Source of the DNA: Lethocerus indicus
Lineage: Eukaryota > Arthropoda > Insecta > Hemiptera > Belostomatidae
Length of the DNA: 64,000 bases
Assembly: GCA_019843655.1 (NCBI GenBank)
Contig: JACDQD010000103.1
Location: forward strand, 1,798,001 to 1,862,000
Reading direction: 5' to 3'
The notes below the pieces were generated by a model. That model did no database searches and was not told the DNA's origin. It saw only the letters and a program-made list of their open reading frames with translations. The translations under genes and the position numbers were made by a program. This document shows, piece by piece, positions 13,201-26,290 of this stretch (its first letter is position 1; each line of letters starts with the position of its first letter).

Positions 13201-15119
13201 TTCAAGACGTCGAAAGAAAATAAAAAATACTATTAAGACTAAGAAAATAAAGAAAGGGAGGGTTTAGAACTCCTGTATTTTTTATGCCTCCGCTGATGAA
13301 ATGCCAACTTGGTTATTTTAAGACATCGCCAATTAACTAATTGGAAAACCCAATCTCATCAGTTTAGAGTGGCCTTGATGGTGGGGTAAGTGTACCGTGT
13401 TTCGAGAGGCGTACCAAATACACTCAGTCGACGACCGGAAAATTGTTTTAGGCCCCGCGGTTGAATATTTCAAATTTGCCAGCCGAAGTGGGGTCGGACC
13501 GGGGGTTAACTGCGAATTCAGATGTTCCTGGAAGCGGGCCGACTTGTCTAAAAAGGAGTCCCCGTTTTCAGGCATTCCCTTTGTGAGAGGGAACTGACGC
13601 CGCGTTTAAACCCGGTAATGGCGTGGGGGTCGTGTCGAGGGATCCAAAGGAAAGCCACTTTATAATGGTTTTAACGCGGTCCGATTAAACTTGAATGCCG
13701 CTCCTACGCCCCGCCGCCGTGTTCCAGGCGAATTTCTGACGGCTTCCTCCTTTCTGGCTCTAAATTAGGAAACCAGAAGGGGACAATTTTTATCCCGCAT
13801 GCTCGAACCGGCCCTAGACAAAAGGGAACGAAGAAAGCCCCGGTTCCATCGCTTTCTGCGAATGGCCCCTTTTGGTCTTTCAAACAATTTGCCACACGTC
13901 CAGGAAACGAAAAGTATCACGACTGCCTGCCGCAAATTTGGATTCTAATTAAACACAAAGAAAAAATTCGTACAAAAGCCTTTTAAGATATTTACAAGTA
14001 GGACTGTGGCGTTTCGGATACAATTTCACACCTTTTGTCACTCAAATCCACGACGCCGTATCGGTACGAAACACTAGAATGTCATCAGTACCCCCACTGT
14101 CAACCGCATGTTCATAATTTTTCCATTCTATACAGTTTCAGGAGAATATAATATAATAAATTATATACCATAGCTATTACTTTTTTTCATATATGTTAGG
14201 TTTGATGTTGTTGTACTGTCTGTCACTAATAGAGTTAACAACGGTTTACATCCACTACGATTTTTTAATTAAATTATTTACCGCATTGTGCCCTGTCCTT
14301 TTTGATATTTAAAAACGACACAACTTTTAGTTTAAAAAAATTTAAATGGCAATATGTCGGGACGTTGAAATGAACCGCCCACTCTCCCGGACAAGAAATA
14401 TCCATTGTGGCTATTCACCACCGCTCTTATTATCATAATTTTTGTTCCGTCGGCCAATTGTCGGCCGAACTGAATTGCAAATCCCCCCGAAACGTTCATC
14501 GTTCAACAATGGCATTGTCCGAATTCGCGAACAAACAAAGACCGAACGCCGAGAATCAATCTGGCGGCTTATCAGCGGGCCGCTGAGTCCAGGAACAGGC
14601 ACACAGTGGACTTCTGAACATTGGACTGTATGTGAACGCCCGTGTACCCTCCCACAAACCCCCAACCACATCCCTTAATATCTGCAGCTGACAGCGGCAG
14701 TGTTCGTTGTATCATCCCTGCCTTTTAATTTCTACCTTTCCCCTCCCTCCCGGCCTCGAATTAATACGGCCTATTAAATTCGTGTTTCTAAAATTGTACG
14801 AGGAATTTGGTTAATTACAACGGCGGTTATTTTCATGCCGAATATTGTATTGTAGGTTATTTCTGGGACCTAACAATTTCGTTCGGCCTTTTTGAAAACC
14901 CGGTTTTGTAATTAAAATAAAATATTGTCGGGATTGCTAACTAAATTCGCAATACTTAAGTTAAATGCCACACTAACTGTTTGTAGGGATGAATGAATCA
15001 AAACTGTTCACTGTCTTAATTGTCTATTATTAACAAGATAAAAATTACTTGATACGAATGAAAAATAACCGGTACTGCACTGTCACTGTCACTTGTATTG
15101 TGGTGGCTGTCTGTTTGTC

Positions 15120-15120
<1 letters not shown>
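7201..15120. other. Gene-free stretch, mixed composition
   Basis: I found no recognisable gene in these 7.9 kb. Items seen are a nine-base C run at 8121-8129, a CpG-rich block at 12780-12960 containing a perfect 8-bp dyad (GAGACCGC at 12798 with GCGGTCTC ending 12825), and GC-rich patches near 9000-9180, 9730-9980, 10590-10730 and 13590-13900. The open frames in the GC-rich patches are short, overlap on opposite strands and have no known domain. Confidence 0.5.

Positions 15121-15171
<51 letters not shown>
15121..15171. repeat. (TA)n microsatellite
   Basis: An uninterrupted TA dinucleotide tract of about 25 units. It produces the Tyr-Ile run in the plus-strand frame 15093-15395, so that frame should not be read as a gene. 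Copy A of a dispersed element begins about 110 bases downstream. Confidence 0.97.
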
Positions 15172-15173
<2 letters not shown>

Positions 15174-15280
15174 TGTTATGTGTTGTTTGTCTTATTTGGG
15201 TTGGGAGGGATTGTGATAATCGGCTTAAATAATTGTGGGATTATCGGACAAATAAATATTTGTTCACACAACTGGTCACA

Positions 15281-15466
15281 ACTATTAGGTTCTGACTTCC
15301 AAATATATGACGGGAAATCTATCTGGTATTGTGTATTTACGATCATAAAAGTTTTCCTGTTGATCCAAAATTTATTGAAAAAGGTTAATATTTAGTAATC
15401 TAGAACGAACTTTAGTTAAGTACATTTCCGCACCACCCTCAGGGGGCTCTAGTTTTTCGGTGCAAG
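15281..15466 (+). mobile_element. Dispersed element, copy A
   Basis: From ACTATTAGGT at 15281 to TCGGTGCAAG at about 15466, this segment is closely matched by 34637-34855. Shared phrases include TGACTTCCAAATATATGAC, TCTGGTATTGTGTATTTA and TTAGTAATCTAG. The right part carries AAGTACATTTCCGCACCACC followed by CTCAGGG, also found at 24870-24897 and twice near 34795-34890. There is no coding capacity, so this is a non-autonomous repeat or a fragment of a larger element. Relative to the 34.7 kb copy it lacks the small hairpin just before the ACTTTAGTTAAG segment. Confidence 0.85.
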
Positions 15467-16014
15467 CGCGCCGATATATGAATTTTCATTGAAAATACTG
15501 ATTTAAAATGTCCATACAATGTTTATTCGAAAACAGTGTAAGTGGAGTTTAAGCAGACGTTTTAATATAAATCCCCTTCTTTCAGACCGCCTTAATTAGT
15601 GTTCCAGAGATCGTTAGCGAGCTTTTTTGCAGCAGGGTTGACTTTGTCGCGGCTGCCAGTTTACTGGCCCGAACCGGAAGTAAAACACTGTAATATGGCG
15701 GCTCCGTAAATATTTATCGGTGTTAAAAATAAAAGCGGCCCGCTGGACAGCTGTGGTGGAGGGGAGGTCCCACCTAGCCCTTAGGCCCCTAATTGTACGG
15801 CCGGGGATGACCGTTCGTTGAAAATTCATTTGGTGCCCGGCCGGCAATTAAATTGAACTCCGCAGAACCGGCGTCCAAAAACTGGTTTTGTTATTTCGGT
15901 ATTTGTGAAAGGATCGCGTGCCCTTTTTTTTGCCCAACGTTGAATAGGGGACAGAACAAAGTATATTTTTAGAACTGGGCTTTTGTCCGTTCCATGTAGT
16001 TCGAAACACGGACG

Positions 16015-16018
<4 letters not shown>
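15467..16018. other. Gene-free interval
   Basis: Mixed-composition DNA with a GC-rich middle at 15620-15860. No recognisable gene, RNA or repeat. Confidence 0.5.

Positions 16019-16085
<67 letters not shown>
16019..16085. repeat. (TA)n(CA)n microsatellite
   Basis: A TA tract of about 23 units passes directly into about 10 CA units. It causes the Ile-Tyr and Val-Cys runs in two minus-strand frames (15826-16224 and 15848-16093). Those frames are artefacts of the repeat. Confidence 0.97.
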
Positions 16086-17916
16086 CCCGACATCCGACTA
16101 TCCTTTGAACTTCACTGGTGTCTCTTGTAATCGTCCGTCTCTGCTCGCTGGTTCGGTTTTTTACTTCAATACCTATCCGCCAGTAGGTGGGTGGATCACA
16201 TAACCAATTCAAAGTTGGCTCCATTTACAATCATGAAACATACATTCCTCTACATAATTAAATTAAATTTGGACATAATCTTATTATTACATGAATTATA
16301 ATAAACTTTATAGCTGATAAAATTGATCAAGATCGTAGAATATGGAGAAATTATAGAGTAAAAGTAACGTTGTCTCTCGTCGACGTACGGCAGGCGTCAT
16401 CCTCAGTAGAAACAAGTTTTGTAATGAATAAAGGTGAATTTCTGTTTGTTTTAGAAATATTTATTTCAGAAATTCAACACTGTAATTGATTTTATGAGTG
16501 ATCTCTGACTATTTAATATAAAATACTAATTTTCGTATGAAAAACATCTTTTGATGTAGATTTATCATCCTCGGCTCCTCAGTGCCCTTTGCGCCCATGA
16601 AATTAATAAACGACGGTGGATATTTTTCAAAAGAAGAAGAGGTTTGTTGACCCGATCTAACAAAGTCTGGGCCCAGGCCTGAAGAAGCCCCCCACCACTC
16701 CGCGCACCATTATAGCAACAGTGGAAAGCACTTAAGCGGAACGAGGACCATATCAATACCAATATCGGCCTTCCCAACGGTCAGTATAGAATAATGCCCT
16801 CTTCAAACTCCCCGCGGGACAAGAGAGAAGAATTACGATCTTTGTTTGGTGGGGGCTGGTCTTCTGGGAATCGGAGTCCGCGCTTGCCCATCAATTGCAG
16901 TCAGATTCCGATAACCTCAGGAATAACGTCAAACTTGAAATAAAATCAGGATCTTATTTATAATAAAGGTGACAGAAATATTTTAGGACAATTATCAATG
17001 GCATTAATATTTTAAGAAATAAGGTATCTTCATTTTACTCCATATATGCGAGAATGATAACATAAAAAAATTATCAAACTGGACATATTAATAAAAACGC
17101 TTAAGTTACAACAATGTAAGTCACGGACTAATGTATTGGAGGCATACTATATTTTTTATTGCCTTATGCGCTACTTAATTGTTTCAATAATCTTAATTTG
17201 TATAAAATCATTTTGTACTCCATTTTTTCCACCAGATAGTTTCAGAGTCTATGTTTCATGTTGTTAAATAAAATAGTGCGTGTAGCTGTACTTCGGGAAT
17301 AATACAAACGGTACATATTCGATGGAGCGGCAGGCTAATGAACACCTCCCGCCATCGGTTTTACTAGTGGTGGAAGTTGGCGGTGGAATTTTGCATATGT
17401 AGATAGGGAGGAAGACCCAGTTTGCTATGCAGTCGGAAATTAGTAAACCTAACATACCTGCAGCCGAGTACTGTTCAGAGAAATTACCGATACCTATCCC
17501 TCCTCCTTTATATTGTATAAATTTAAATTCTCCACCGAGGGCTTATTTATTAGTCGTGTGAGCGAACTTGTCACTCTTCGACGTTCGGCGCTGATATTTT
17601 CAGTTCCTCGACTCCTCCCACAATACGGTCCCGATTTTCAATAATGCCGAAGCTCCCAGCCGTCGCCATTCTGGATTATTCTTCTCTGTCTCGAGACTTT
17701 ATTAAATATTAAATCGTGCCTCCAAAGTGCTCTCCCGCACCTAATTGGCGGCTCGTTAAACCGTAGAACAGTTTGGGTCCGCCCAGTTCCGACCGAAGAA
17801 TAAATTAAGTTTTAATAAAACTCCGACCCGCGGATTTAATAAGCGGCCGCACCGGCCGAGGTGAGCTCCTTGCCCTCCCCACAGTCTAATGAAGTAATAA
17901 AATCGGAATAAGATTG

Positions 17917-17950
<34 letters not shown>

Positions 17951-20900
17951 AAAAGGGGTAGAACGAGAATGAGGATGGTGGTAAATTCAGGGGAGAGGAG
18001 GGGAGAAGGAGAATTAAGTCCTAGTCTTGAGAAGGCGAAAAAATGCGCATATTATAATTTTTAATATTATAATTTAAGAGCGAATTTGCAAATTAATGAA
18101 TTTTGACTCGTTTTAAATGGTGAATAAGAAATGTAAGAAGTAAATTTTAATCGGTGTGCCATCTAAGATGAGGAAGATTCCTCATTATATATTTAAATTA
18201 GAGATTTTAACTTCAATGCACTGCCTGAAACTAAATACATGTACGTCAATAGAAAGGAAGGCGTTGTCAAATTAAGCTATTACATTATTTACCCCCCGCT
18301 TTCTCTATTTAGAATAACCGACTAAATATCCATGTAGTTTCTCGATATATGTTTCTGGGGAAGTACTAATCCAAGTCTATAGTTTAAGGTGTTGATGTAT
18401 GCGATAATTACGAAAGAATCTTTTCATGAGACTAGTATTCATTTTTAAAATATCGTTCGTGTTTGCTTCCAACCGGGTCAGGTGATCGCAACCTTTCATT
18501 CCATCCCTTCTGAGAATTATAAAAAAAAGAAATCTTCCCTTTTTCAAGGGACCCACGATAACAAAGGGATCTTAAATGAAATTTAATTTCTAGCCGGTGG
18601 AATATTATTCGGGCCCGAGCGACGGGGGCCGAGCCCCCTTTCCCAAACCGTTTGTTTAAACAACCGTCTTGACTTATTCATTTCCCCCGGCTTTCGTTTT
18701 CTTTTTCCCTTTGCATGCCTCCCTCCCACTCTCTATCACTTTTTCTTTCGTTTCGCCGAAACAAAAGTTGAGTCCTGGCTGGGGGAGGGGTGGGGGGGGA
18801 ACAAGGAGTATTAAATCTGACAAGAGGAAAACCGACCGCGGAACCAAAGAAATGTCAGTATTTACTATTTGCAATGCCTCGTGGCCCTTCATGTTTTCTT
18901 TTCCATTTTTTTCTGTTTAAAGCTAATGAAGAGGAAATAATTCCGCCCTCCCGTCTTATTCCTGTAGCGAAAAATGTGTCTAATTCCGTGCCCTAACAAA
19001 TAACAGAATTATACGACGGGGTGAATATTCAGGACAACATTAATATTCACGTTCACTTACATCGGTTGGCGCACAAACTGTATCTTGTCGAACATACGAA
19101 AACATTAGTGTATAAATAAATATTGACAATATATAAAGAACAATAATAAGAAAATTCTACTTACCTTTACACCACTATGAAATTGGAGGTCGATTTTAGG
19201 TAATTTTGTGACTCACTGACGAGTAAGTCACATACATACGGAGTAACAATGTATTGACGAAAGGACCAAACAAATGAGATATGTCGGATGACTTTTAGAT
19301 CAATTTAAGAAATCTGATCTTTTCGTCAAACTTTTTATTTAATATCATAAAATGAGACTAATTAAATGGATACAATGAATGAACAACAGACTAAGACTGA
19401 TACTTTCAAGATGTTATCATGAAGAATAATGAAATTTTTAATTTGTATAACAGGGTCTTGCTCCAGTCCAATTACTTGTCCGTTTCAAAATCCAATTCCC
19501 TCCTATTTATCGTACTCGTTGAGCGGGACGTCGCCACACAGAGATCTCCGATGTTATTGGCGCAATCTGAGGCATTTGAAAATCTTTATTGGAGTGTCAT
19601 TAGAAAGGGAACACAGAATAAAAATACCCGGTCATACTCGCAGGGGTAATGGCTTCCCGATAATTAATTGCCAATAATGCGGTATCGCTTTGGCCCTTTT
19701 TCCCCCCGGGGGAGATGTAACAGGCTTTCCCATTAATCTTGAGGGCTTAACAAGCGCCCCCGCCCACCGACGTTAAGCCTAGATTGAATAGCCGGCGGGA
19801 GGTTTAAGGCCCGGTCATACAAGAAGGCAGATTATACTTAAGTATATGGATTATGCATATCGTTTCATGTAATAATTACACGGCCTCTCTATAAACAGGA
19901 TTATTTCTGATTTTTAATATCAGAGAATTAGCCACTTATGAAGCCATCATACCTTTTAACTTAATATACTATACGTTCCATTTAAAAAAATCGGATATTA
20001 ACGTGTTTCTATATTAATTTAGCTACCATATAATCAAAGGCAGGTATATTATAAAATGTGAATAAAATCTCTTAATAATGATGAATTTAAGTCGGAGTAA
20101 GTCGTCCAAAATTTAGGGATACACACAGATTATTATGAAATATTTTCATAAATGTTTTGTCTCTTCTCTTTGCTTTCTGAGAGAAGCAATTGTTCTCGCA
20201 CTCCTTTTAAACTATTCCATTTCAGAACCCCAATAATTTTGTATCCCGTCCATCCCTACATTTATTTCGGCTTTAGAACATTACACCGAATTCTGCTTTC
20301 ATTAAAAATCAATTAGTTTTAATTGTACAAACTTCAAGTCAGACAGTAGCCATCATGTCAGTATAAGAATTCCGCAATTGGAATGGAAATGGATTAATCG
20401 AATTCATTGTATTAAAATAGGGGGCCGGTCATTAAATAGAGGCTGTTGAGGTCGCCATTACAAGGACCATTCATCGTCGAACCATTCTAATTATTCGCTC
20501 TACGGGCGCGGCCCCGTCCTCGTAGTCTCGTGTTAATTAGTACCCATGAATCTAATATTTAGGAAATATGAGTGGGGTTATAGCATGATCGATATTCTAT
20601 TGTTATCATCTGCCTTCCCGTTATAACCATGAAAGGAACACCAGACTGGAATAGAATAACCAGAATAGCTCATTGCTTCTATTTAGCTATTTTGAACATA
20701 GCTCAAAGCCTAACATAGTAATTTCTAGACACATCCGGGACAGTTAGTTTATGTTTTAGAGTGGTTATATGGGTTTGTAACTATAATTGTTCATCACTAT
20801 CAATGTTATGCTCAATTATTATTAGATTACAACAATCCATGTTACAGCATAACAATAAATTCTACGTGTTCGCGTTCGCGATTACTAAATTCGCTGTCAT

Positions 20901-21109
20901 ATAATATTTTTTTTTATTACAATGTCACTGAATCATAGTCCTCATTATAACGAATCGTTTATTTATATTTGGTCGTATATTTTCATCCATTACAATATTT
21001 TCATTGATTTATAATCATTTCCCTCCGAAATTTTTGAGGAATTTGACGACTCACTATTGCTGTACGATAATTTATCGCCTAGAGCGTAATTCTGTTTGGC
21101 AAACGTTCG
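16086..21109. other. Gene-free stretch
   Basis: There is no recognisable gene. It contains a (GT)n(GA)n tract at 17916-17950 and GC-rich patches around 16560-16920, 17740-17880, 18590-18650, 19680-19810 and 20490-20520. The segment at 18670-19000 is pyrimidine- and purine-biased, which keeps several overlapping frames open. None resembles a known family. Confidence 0.5.
17916..17950. repeat. (GT)n(GA)n microsatellite
   Basis: About nine GT units pass directly into about nine GA units, ending in a short A run. Confidence 0.95.
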
Positions 21110-21340
21110 TTTCGCCCAAGTCATGTGGAGTTGGGGCGGGGCCGGGGGTTGCAGGACGGCCGCCGGGGAAAGGCTGAGCAAACATGTCGGATTGGAATAC
21201 ACCCACCCCCCCGGTAAGAATTGGATCGGTGATCGATGCCGGGTGACACTTGGACATAGCTCAAGTCAACACGTTTCCCCCGCCCCCTTGGCCGTGGCTT
21301 TTCCACAGCCGGCTGGAAAGGAGGTCGTTCGTTAAGGTTC
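21110..21340. other. CpG- and GC-rich island
   Basis: This block is rich in G, C and CpG, for example GGGGCGGGGCCGGGGG at 21133-21148 and CCCCGCCCCC near 21278. The surrounding DNA is AT-rich. Four overlapping frames are open on both strands, which follows from the shortage of T/A-rich stop codons and is not evidence of coding. It may be a regulatory element or first-exon region. No TATA box, initiator or splice pair confirms either. Confidence 0.35.
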
Positions 21341-24300
21341 GAATCGTCCTAAGCGGCAATGCTCGGTCTGGCTGGATATAAATCTTTCTCAGCTTGGCTC
21401 GACCCGCCATTTATCCGCCGGTATCGGCCTATCGGCCTGCGGGTAATAGATGTAGGAGTTAACGATGCCTTTCTTTCTAAACCGTTCTACACCGTTCGAA
21501 CCGAGGTCACTAGTTAAGGACCATTCCTTGAGTCGCCGACCTTAATTTTTCAATCGATAAAATAAGGAATCCACAATACGTCGAGGTCAGTTTGGGTCAG
21601 ATATTGGCCCTAGATGATTTAGATGTCCTAGATTAGTTCGGTTAGTCGGGATTGTAGATAGCTTCGTCTTGACTCTTATAAATACTTTGATGTTCCTCAG
21701 GAGGCAAATAAATCTACAGACGGCAAATTGGACGAATCTGGATGTCCGTTTTTATCGGGAAAAGGAAAAAGGGGTATTATCTTCTTAGAGAAGAAAATAT
21801 TAATCCTACCCAAAAATTTGGCCGCATCCTTATTTACGCCTAATAAAGGCTGCTTAGCGACCGTATAGATCCAAACTAGTTACCGGTTGCCGTCTCTATT
21901 AGAGCGGGGTCCCTTACTCATGGTACAAACTTTCTATAAGTAGGTGGAAGAGAGGAGGTGCAAAGTTTTATGAAGAAGTACCGAGAGGGTTTGGGCGGGC
22001 CCTTTCCACTCGCTCGCCCGAATACTTCCTAAGATATTCCTAAGATTAGAGTAGGGCTATTTAGTCGAGGGCAATTTCCCTTCAGCGGGCTGATCAGGAG
22101 ATTCCACAGACACGACAGAAGATGCCTCTAACTACAATAGTAATGAAGTCTTAGTAGTGGAAATAATTAAATTCGAAGATAAGTTAAACAATAGAACTAA
22201 GCAATTTCATTAAAGCCGCGATGGGGTTCTCAATGGAGCGGCTTCGTAATCTCCACTCGATCCCTTTCCTTTGACATGTACTAAGAATGTTTATTAAATT
22301 GCCGAGTTCTAATATAATTATTTTTATCGGCTAACTCGGCCCATAATAATGATTTAAATTATGCATACTACAATTTATAAATCACATCACACTATTGAGC
22401 TTCTAATTATGAACCGTTAACGTTGCAATCTCGGAGGGGTGTAATAATAATAATCGCATATACCGGATAGATCTCGTCCCCTTCTGGTGTTGTCATGAAA
22501 TTTAAATTAAATTCCTCGAATCTATTTCATCCAATACTGGAGTTTATTAAAGAACCCGGGATTTACATTTGCCGGCGTGGGCGCCACCGAAGCCACGCTC
22601 GGCCCACGTACGTTCTGGCGCGTTCGGTTGAATTATTTCAGTTGGAAACTAAATTATAGGATGAGCAGAAATTCTGCACAAATACAGAGAATCAATTTAA
22701 AGAAAAAACTGTACTCGTTGTTAACATTTTGTATATGCATGGCAGATAGGAAACGGAAGTATTCATTTTGTCTTGTGTTTTTACCAAAAGTATCGGTTAT
22801 TATTCTTTCAATAATTCATTTGGAAATGGACCGTCTAAAGTTGCTTCTCTCCACATTCACCCCTCTGTGAGAAATGTAATAATTAATTAGATAGTTTTTG
22901 AGACAGTCAAAACTATGTTCATCAGCGGCATTTTAATTATTACACTCATAACTCGGGCTAGTTGCTATTCCCTCGAGGTTGTTTTCTACTATTGACGGTA
23001 CTGGTGAAAGCTTCCGTTCCTCTGCAGTTCGATGGTCGCTGCCGCCGCCCCTGCATCGACTCCTCTAGAGACGCCTCCTTTATAGATACCGGCATTATTT
23101 ATCGTTGGTATAGATTAAACCCGAGGAGAGAGGAACGGTGGAGTTGAGTGTATTCCACAGGTGTTTCAACGCTGAACGGCGGGGGCTTCGGCGGGAGCAA
23201 CAAGTACACTACTAATGCCCCTCAGGAGACCACTGCACGGCCTCCTCCGAACGGTTCTAAATAATTCCTAGGTCGGATTGTGAATACTAATAATCTGGTT
23301 CTTGTTGTTTGTTCAGTCTAAAACTCATAAAAGCAATCAACTTATAGTAAGGGATGTAATTTACTGCATAGTCCTCTCTACCTAAGTTACACTCTCTTAT
23401 ATTTGCTTCACTATACAACAAAATAATTAATATTATCTTCTAACACACAATTCTTACATGTTTTTATTTAGTTGAGCTACCGGAAGATGGATTACTAATG
23501 TTTTAAATGAACTGATTTATCCTCGTCAAAGAATCCGGAGGAAGTGATCCGACTGAAACAAACCGCAATAAATCTCTATTATTTAGGGGTTGACAGGGGC
23601 TTGAAAGTTTGGAGAGGGCAGCGGGTGCTCTCGGAGAGGCCGGCGGCCAGGGGCTTTTACCCGGCTAAGCCCCTTCAGAAAGTCCACTTGATAAGCCCGC
23701 ATTTGCCAGGCAGCTTAATACACTGGACGGCCGGATACATAACTTAGCCTGTCCCACACGTCTGCGTAGTTGGCCTAATCTCGGTGAACATAGTTGTTTC
23801 CCTTTCAAGTTAACTTCCATTCCATTGACTGTTCCGGAGTCTGTGATCCCCCTTCAATCCCCAACATCCAATTCCCTTTATCGATATCTGAATATTGAAA
23901 CTTCTCTAAAATATCTTCCATTCAAACCAGTCTACGCTCGTTGTCCAAAAATAAATTATAACAATATATTATGCATTCGTTAATACAAATTTAAATATTA
24001 ATCATTCTACTCGTTCAGAGGTTCTTAGTTCAAGGGAACACAACATGTAATACCGTCATGTGAACTAGTCAATGGAATTCATTAAGAATTAAACGAGGAA
24101 TTTTGAAGGTACCATTACCTTGGGCTGGACTAGGCCGAGGAAGATGTCTGCTCCCTTTAGCGAGCCCCACTTAGCGGCTGCTTCTTCAAATTTTGTTTAA
24201 TTAATGCAAGCCTGCGATCACTTTATTTCAGGAATTTCACACCAATACCGCAGCCAAACTTTTCCAGTTCCCAATGAAAGTATTGTCACGGGTACGTATT

Positions 24301-24572
24301 CATAATTTCATATTGCTCAACACTGAACAATGCGTCCGTCTTAACGGAATTCGTGGGATGACCCAATTTTCGCAATTTGTATTAGTGTTTCTAATCAACT
24401 GTGCACTATATTATAGTGATTATTCTTAAAAAATGCCATTTTCATCCGAATTATACCGGTAAATTATAAACGATATTATGATATTATAAACAACATATTC
24501 AACTCGGAAACACAAACAATTTCTATTTTGTTTAGTGTGCAAATAATTGTTTCTACTATTAGGGTAGTTTTT
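21341..24572. other. Gene-free stretch
   Basis: No gene could be recognised. The segment from about 21350 to 22300 has an unusual texture, rich in CTAGA, CCTAA and TTAG phrases with many stop codons in all frames. It may be a decayed mobile element, but I found no second copy in the window. Around 22571-22608 a GC-rich dyad (CGTGGGC with GCCCACG) is present. A GC-rich patch lies at 23560-23760. Confidence 0.45.
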
Positions 24573-24615
24573 GTAGTTCATTCACTTTTCTGGCGACTGG
24601 TATATTTGACCTTAA
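24573..24615 (+). repeat. Small repeat family 2, partial copy
   Basis: TAGTTCATTCACTTTTCTGG matches 19 of 20 bases at 63241-63260 and much of 48890-48908. After that the three copies diverge. This appears to be the left part of a short dispersed repeat. Confidence 0.55.
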
Positions 24616-24790
24616 ATTCTGAACGAATTTGCACTTCTTCATCGTGAGCTCATTCTTGCTACTGGATTCTATACAGGTATATCGAATTAACTAATTTATG
24701 ATCGATATAACGTATTGAGTATCAACGTACTTCGCGTTAAGTAGTTACTACAAATAATAACGGGTAGATCTCGTGTGTTTCCTTTCGCTG

Positions 24791-25062
24791 GTTTGGTCTT
24801 TTGTTAGACTGGCTGCTCGCCATCTTCAGTAGCAGTGTGCACCCAAGTGCGCCCGACGACCTTTAGTTAAGTACATTTCCGCACCACCCTCAGGGGGCCC
24901 TAATTTATCGGTGCAACCACCACAGTACAAGTGATGGTGACAGTGCAGTGAGGATGCCCAAAAAACATCCGAAGTGCCAAAAGTGACTAACACCGCTACT
25001 GAAGATGGCGAGCACCCGACAGCGGTATTCCACCCCTCGCAGACCACAAAACAGGTATTTTA
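24791..25062. mobile_element. Fold-back element with perfect 19-bp inverted ends
   Basis: GCTCGCCATCTTCAGTAGC at 24815-24833 is the exact reverse complement of 24996-25014, spanning 200 bases. Inside lies a partial copy (24836-24925) of the repeat also seen at 15396-15466 and twice at 34756-34895. Outside the left arm, GGTCTTTTGTTAGACT (24795-24810) can fold through GTCT and AGAC, as does the matching segment at 45717-45732. There is no coding capacity. This looks like a non-autonomous or composite mobile element. The class cannot be fixed from one copy. Confidence 0.75.
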
Positions 25063-25919
25063 AAATAATAACGGGGTTATTTTTCACCAACCGGATATGA
25101 GCGATGGTAGAGTCGACGCGAGGCCCAATAAATTTTTCCGCCCCACCCCCGCCCCACAAAACCGGCGAACGGAAATATCGGCAAAGCGGGATCATCACTC
25201 CGCTCCGATTCTAACGAGGTCTGCCGTTTCAACAACTTTTCGGTAAAAAGCGGCTGATGCGGCCTATAGTGGCGGGGGTTCTCCGACGAGAGCGAGATAT
25301 ATGGGCCGCCCCTTAATTCAATACAGCGCCCCATCTCCACGCCCGCACACCTGAGCGGCACCGGCCATCAACTAGCCTTTTTCGGAATAGGCCGACAGTC
25401 ACTAAAAGAAACGAGGATGTTGTGGTAAGTGCGGATCTTTTTAGGAATGAATTAAACCGCGATATTTCTTTTGCCATTGCGTACGCATTAAAAAAAACTC
25501 TCGTAACACGAAGGATCCAACGCTTATTGAATCAGGAGAAATGTGATATCCTTAAATCGCCACGGTGGATCTAGATATTACGCACATGCCTATGTGTCTA
25601 TATATGACAACTAAAACAATCTTCATTAAGAAGTGAATAACGTATTTTAATATAACTGTTGTTTGAATTATCATATTTAATGCTGCCAACGGACCTGTGA
25701 TCGTTTTTAGCCTGATCAGATCAAATATTCGGTCACCGTTTGGTTGTTTGATTTTCCAGTAGTACACCAAACATCAATCTGTTTGTCCTTTACAATAGAA
25801 TGTAGACCTATTGATATCACATAGCTTATGATATCGTGTGTAAATATTATAGTTAAAGACTGAATTCTTGTTCTTCGGACGTTTATCAGTTCAGTAATTA
25901 AAGTGGCCGAGGTTCGAAT
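25063..25919. other. Gene-free interval
   Basis: A moderately GC-rich part (25110-25370) is followed by AT-rich DNA. The minus-strand frames at 25077-25361 and 24905-25198 overlap the fold-back element or GC-rich DNA and have no family resemblance. Confidence 0.5.
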
Positions 25920-26290
25920 TGCTCACGCGTATTTGTCCGTTCGGTTCGACCCGGAATGGTCAATATATAGGCGCGAACAAGACAATCGAGCAGCCCCCCC
26001 CCCCCGGTTTAATTCAATATTGTGACCCCAATCTCGGTGGGCGGAGGCCGCAGCGTACACAGGGTGACCTGAGGGCCGCCGGCTGCAGTTACCTGGGCCC
26101 GACCAATAAGGGCGAATAATCCCTTCAACTCCCCGTTCAAAATTGCGGTCTGCAGACCCCCCGCACCCCGCCCGCCCTCGTATCGACCCGAGGAGCCCCA
26201 TACCCTCCTCTCTATTGAGTTATGAGGGTCAAAACATTGCTTTCCTACCCCTACGAGGAATGGAAAGCCCCGACCACCCCACTCAAGCAA
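25920..26290. other. CpG- and GC-rich island
   Basis: This GC-rich block includes a 12-base C run at 25994-26005 and many CpG. Overlapping frames of 66, 92 and 93 codons are open on both strands simultaneously, which points to composition rather than coding. It may be a regulatory island. I see no decisive promoter motif. Confidence 0.35.

Noticed and set aside
5111..14620. Shared 14-mer AGTGGACTTCTGAA at about 5111 and 14606
   Set aside because: Exact 14-mers are expected several times by chance in a window this size, and the flanks do not align.
15093..16224. Frames of 77-132 codons with Tyr-Ile or Val-Cys runs
   Set aside because: The runs are translations of the (TA)n and (CA)n microsatellites. 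The remaining residues have no family resemblance.
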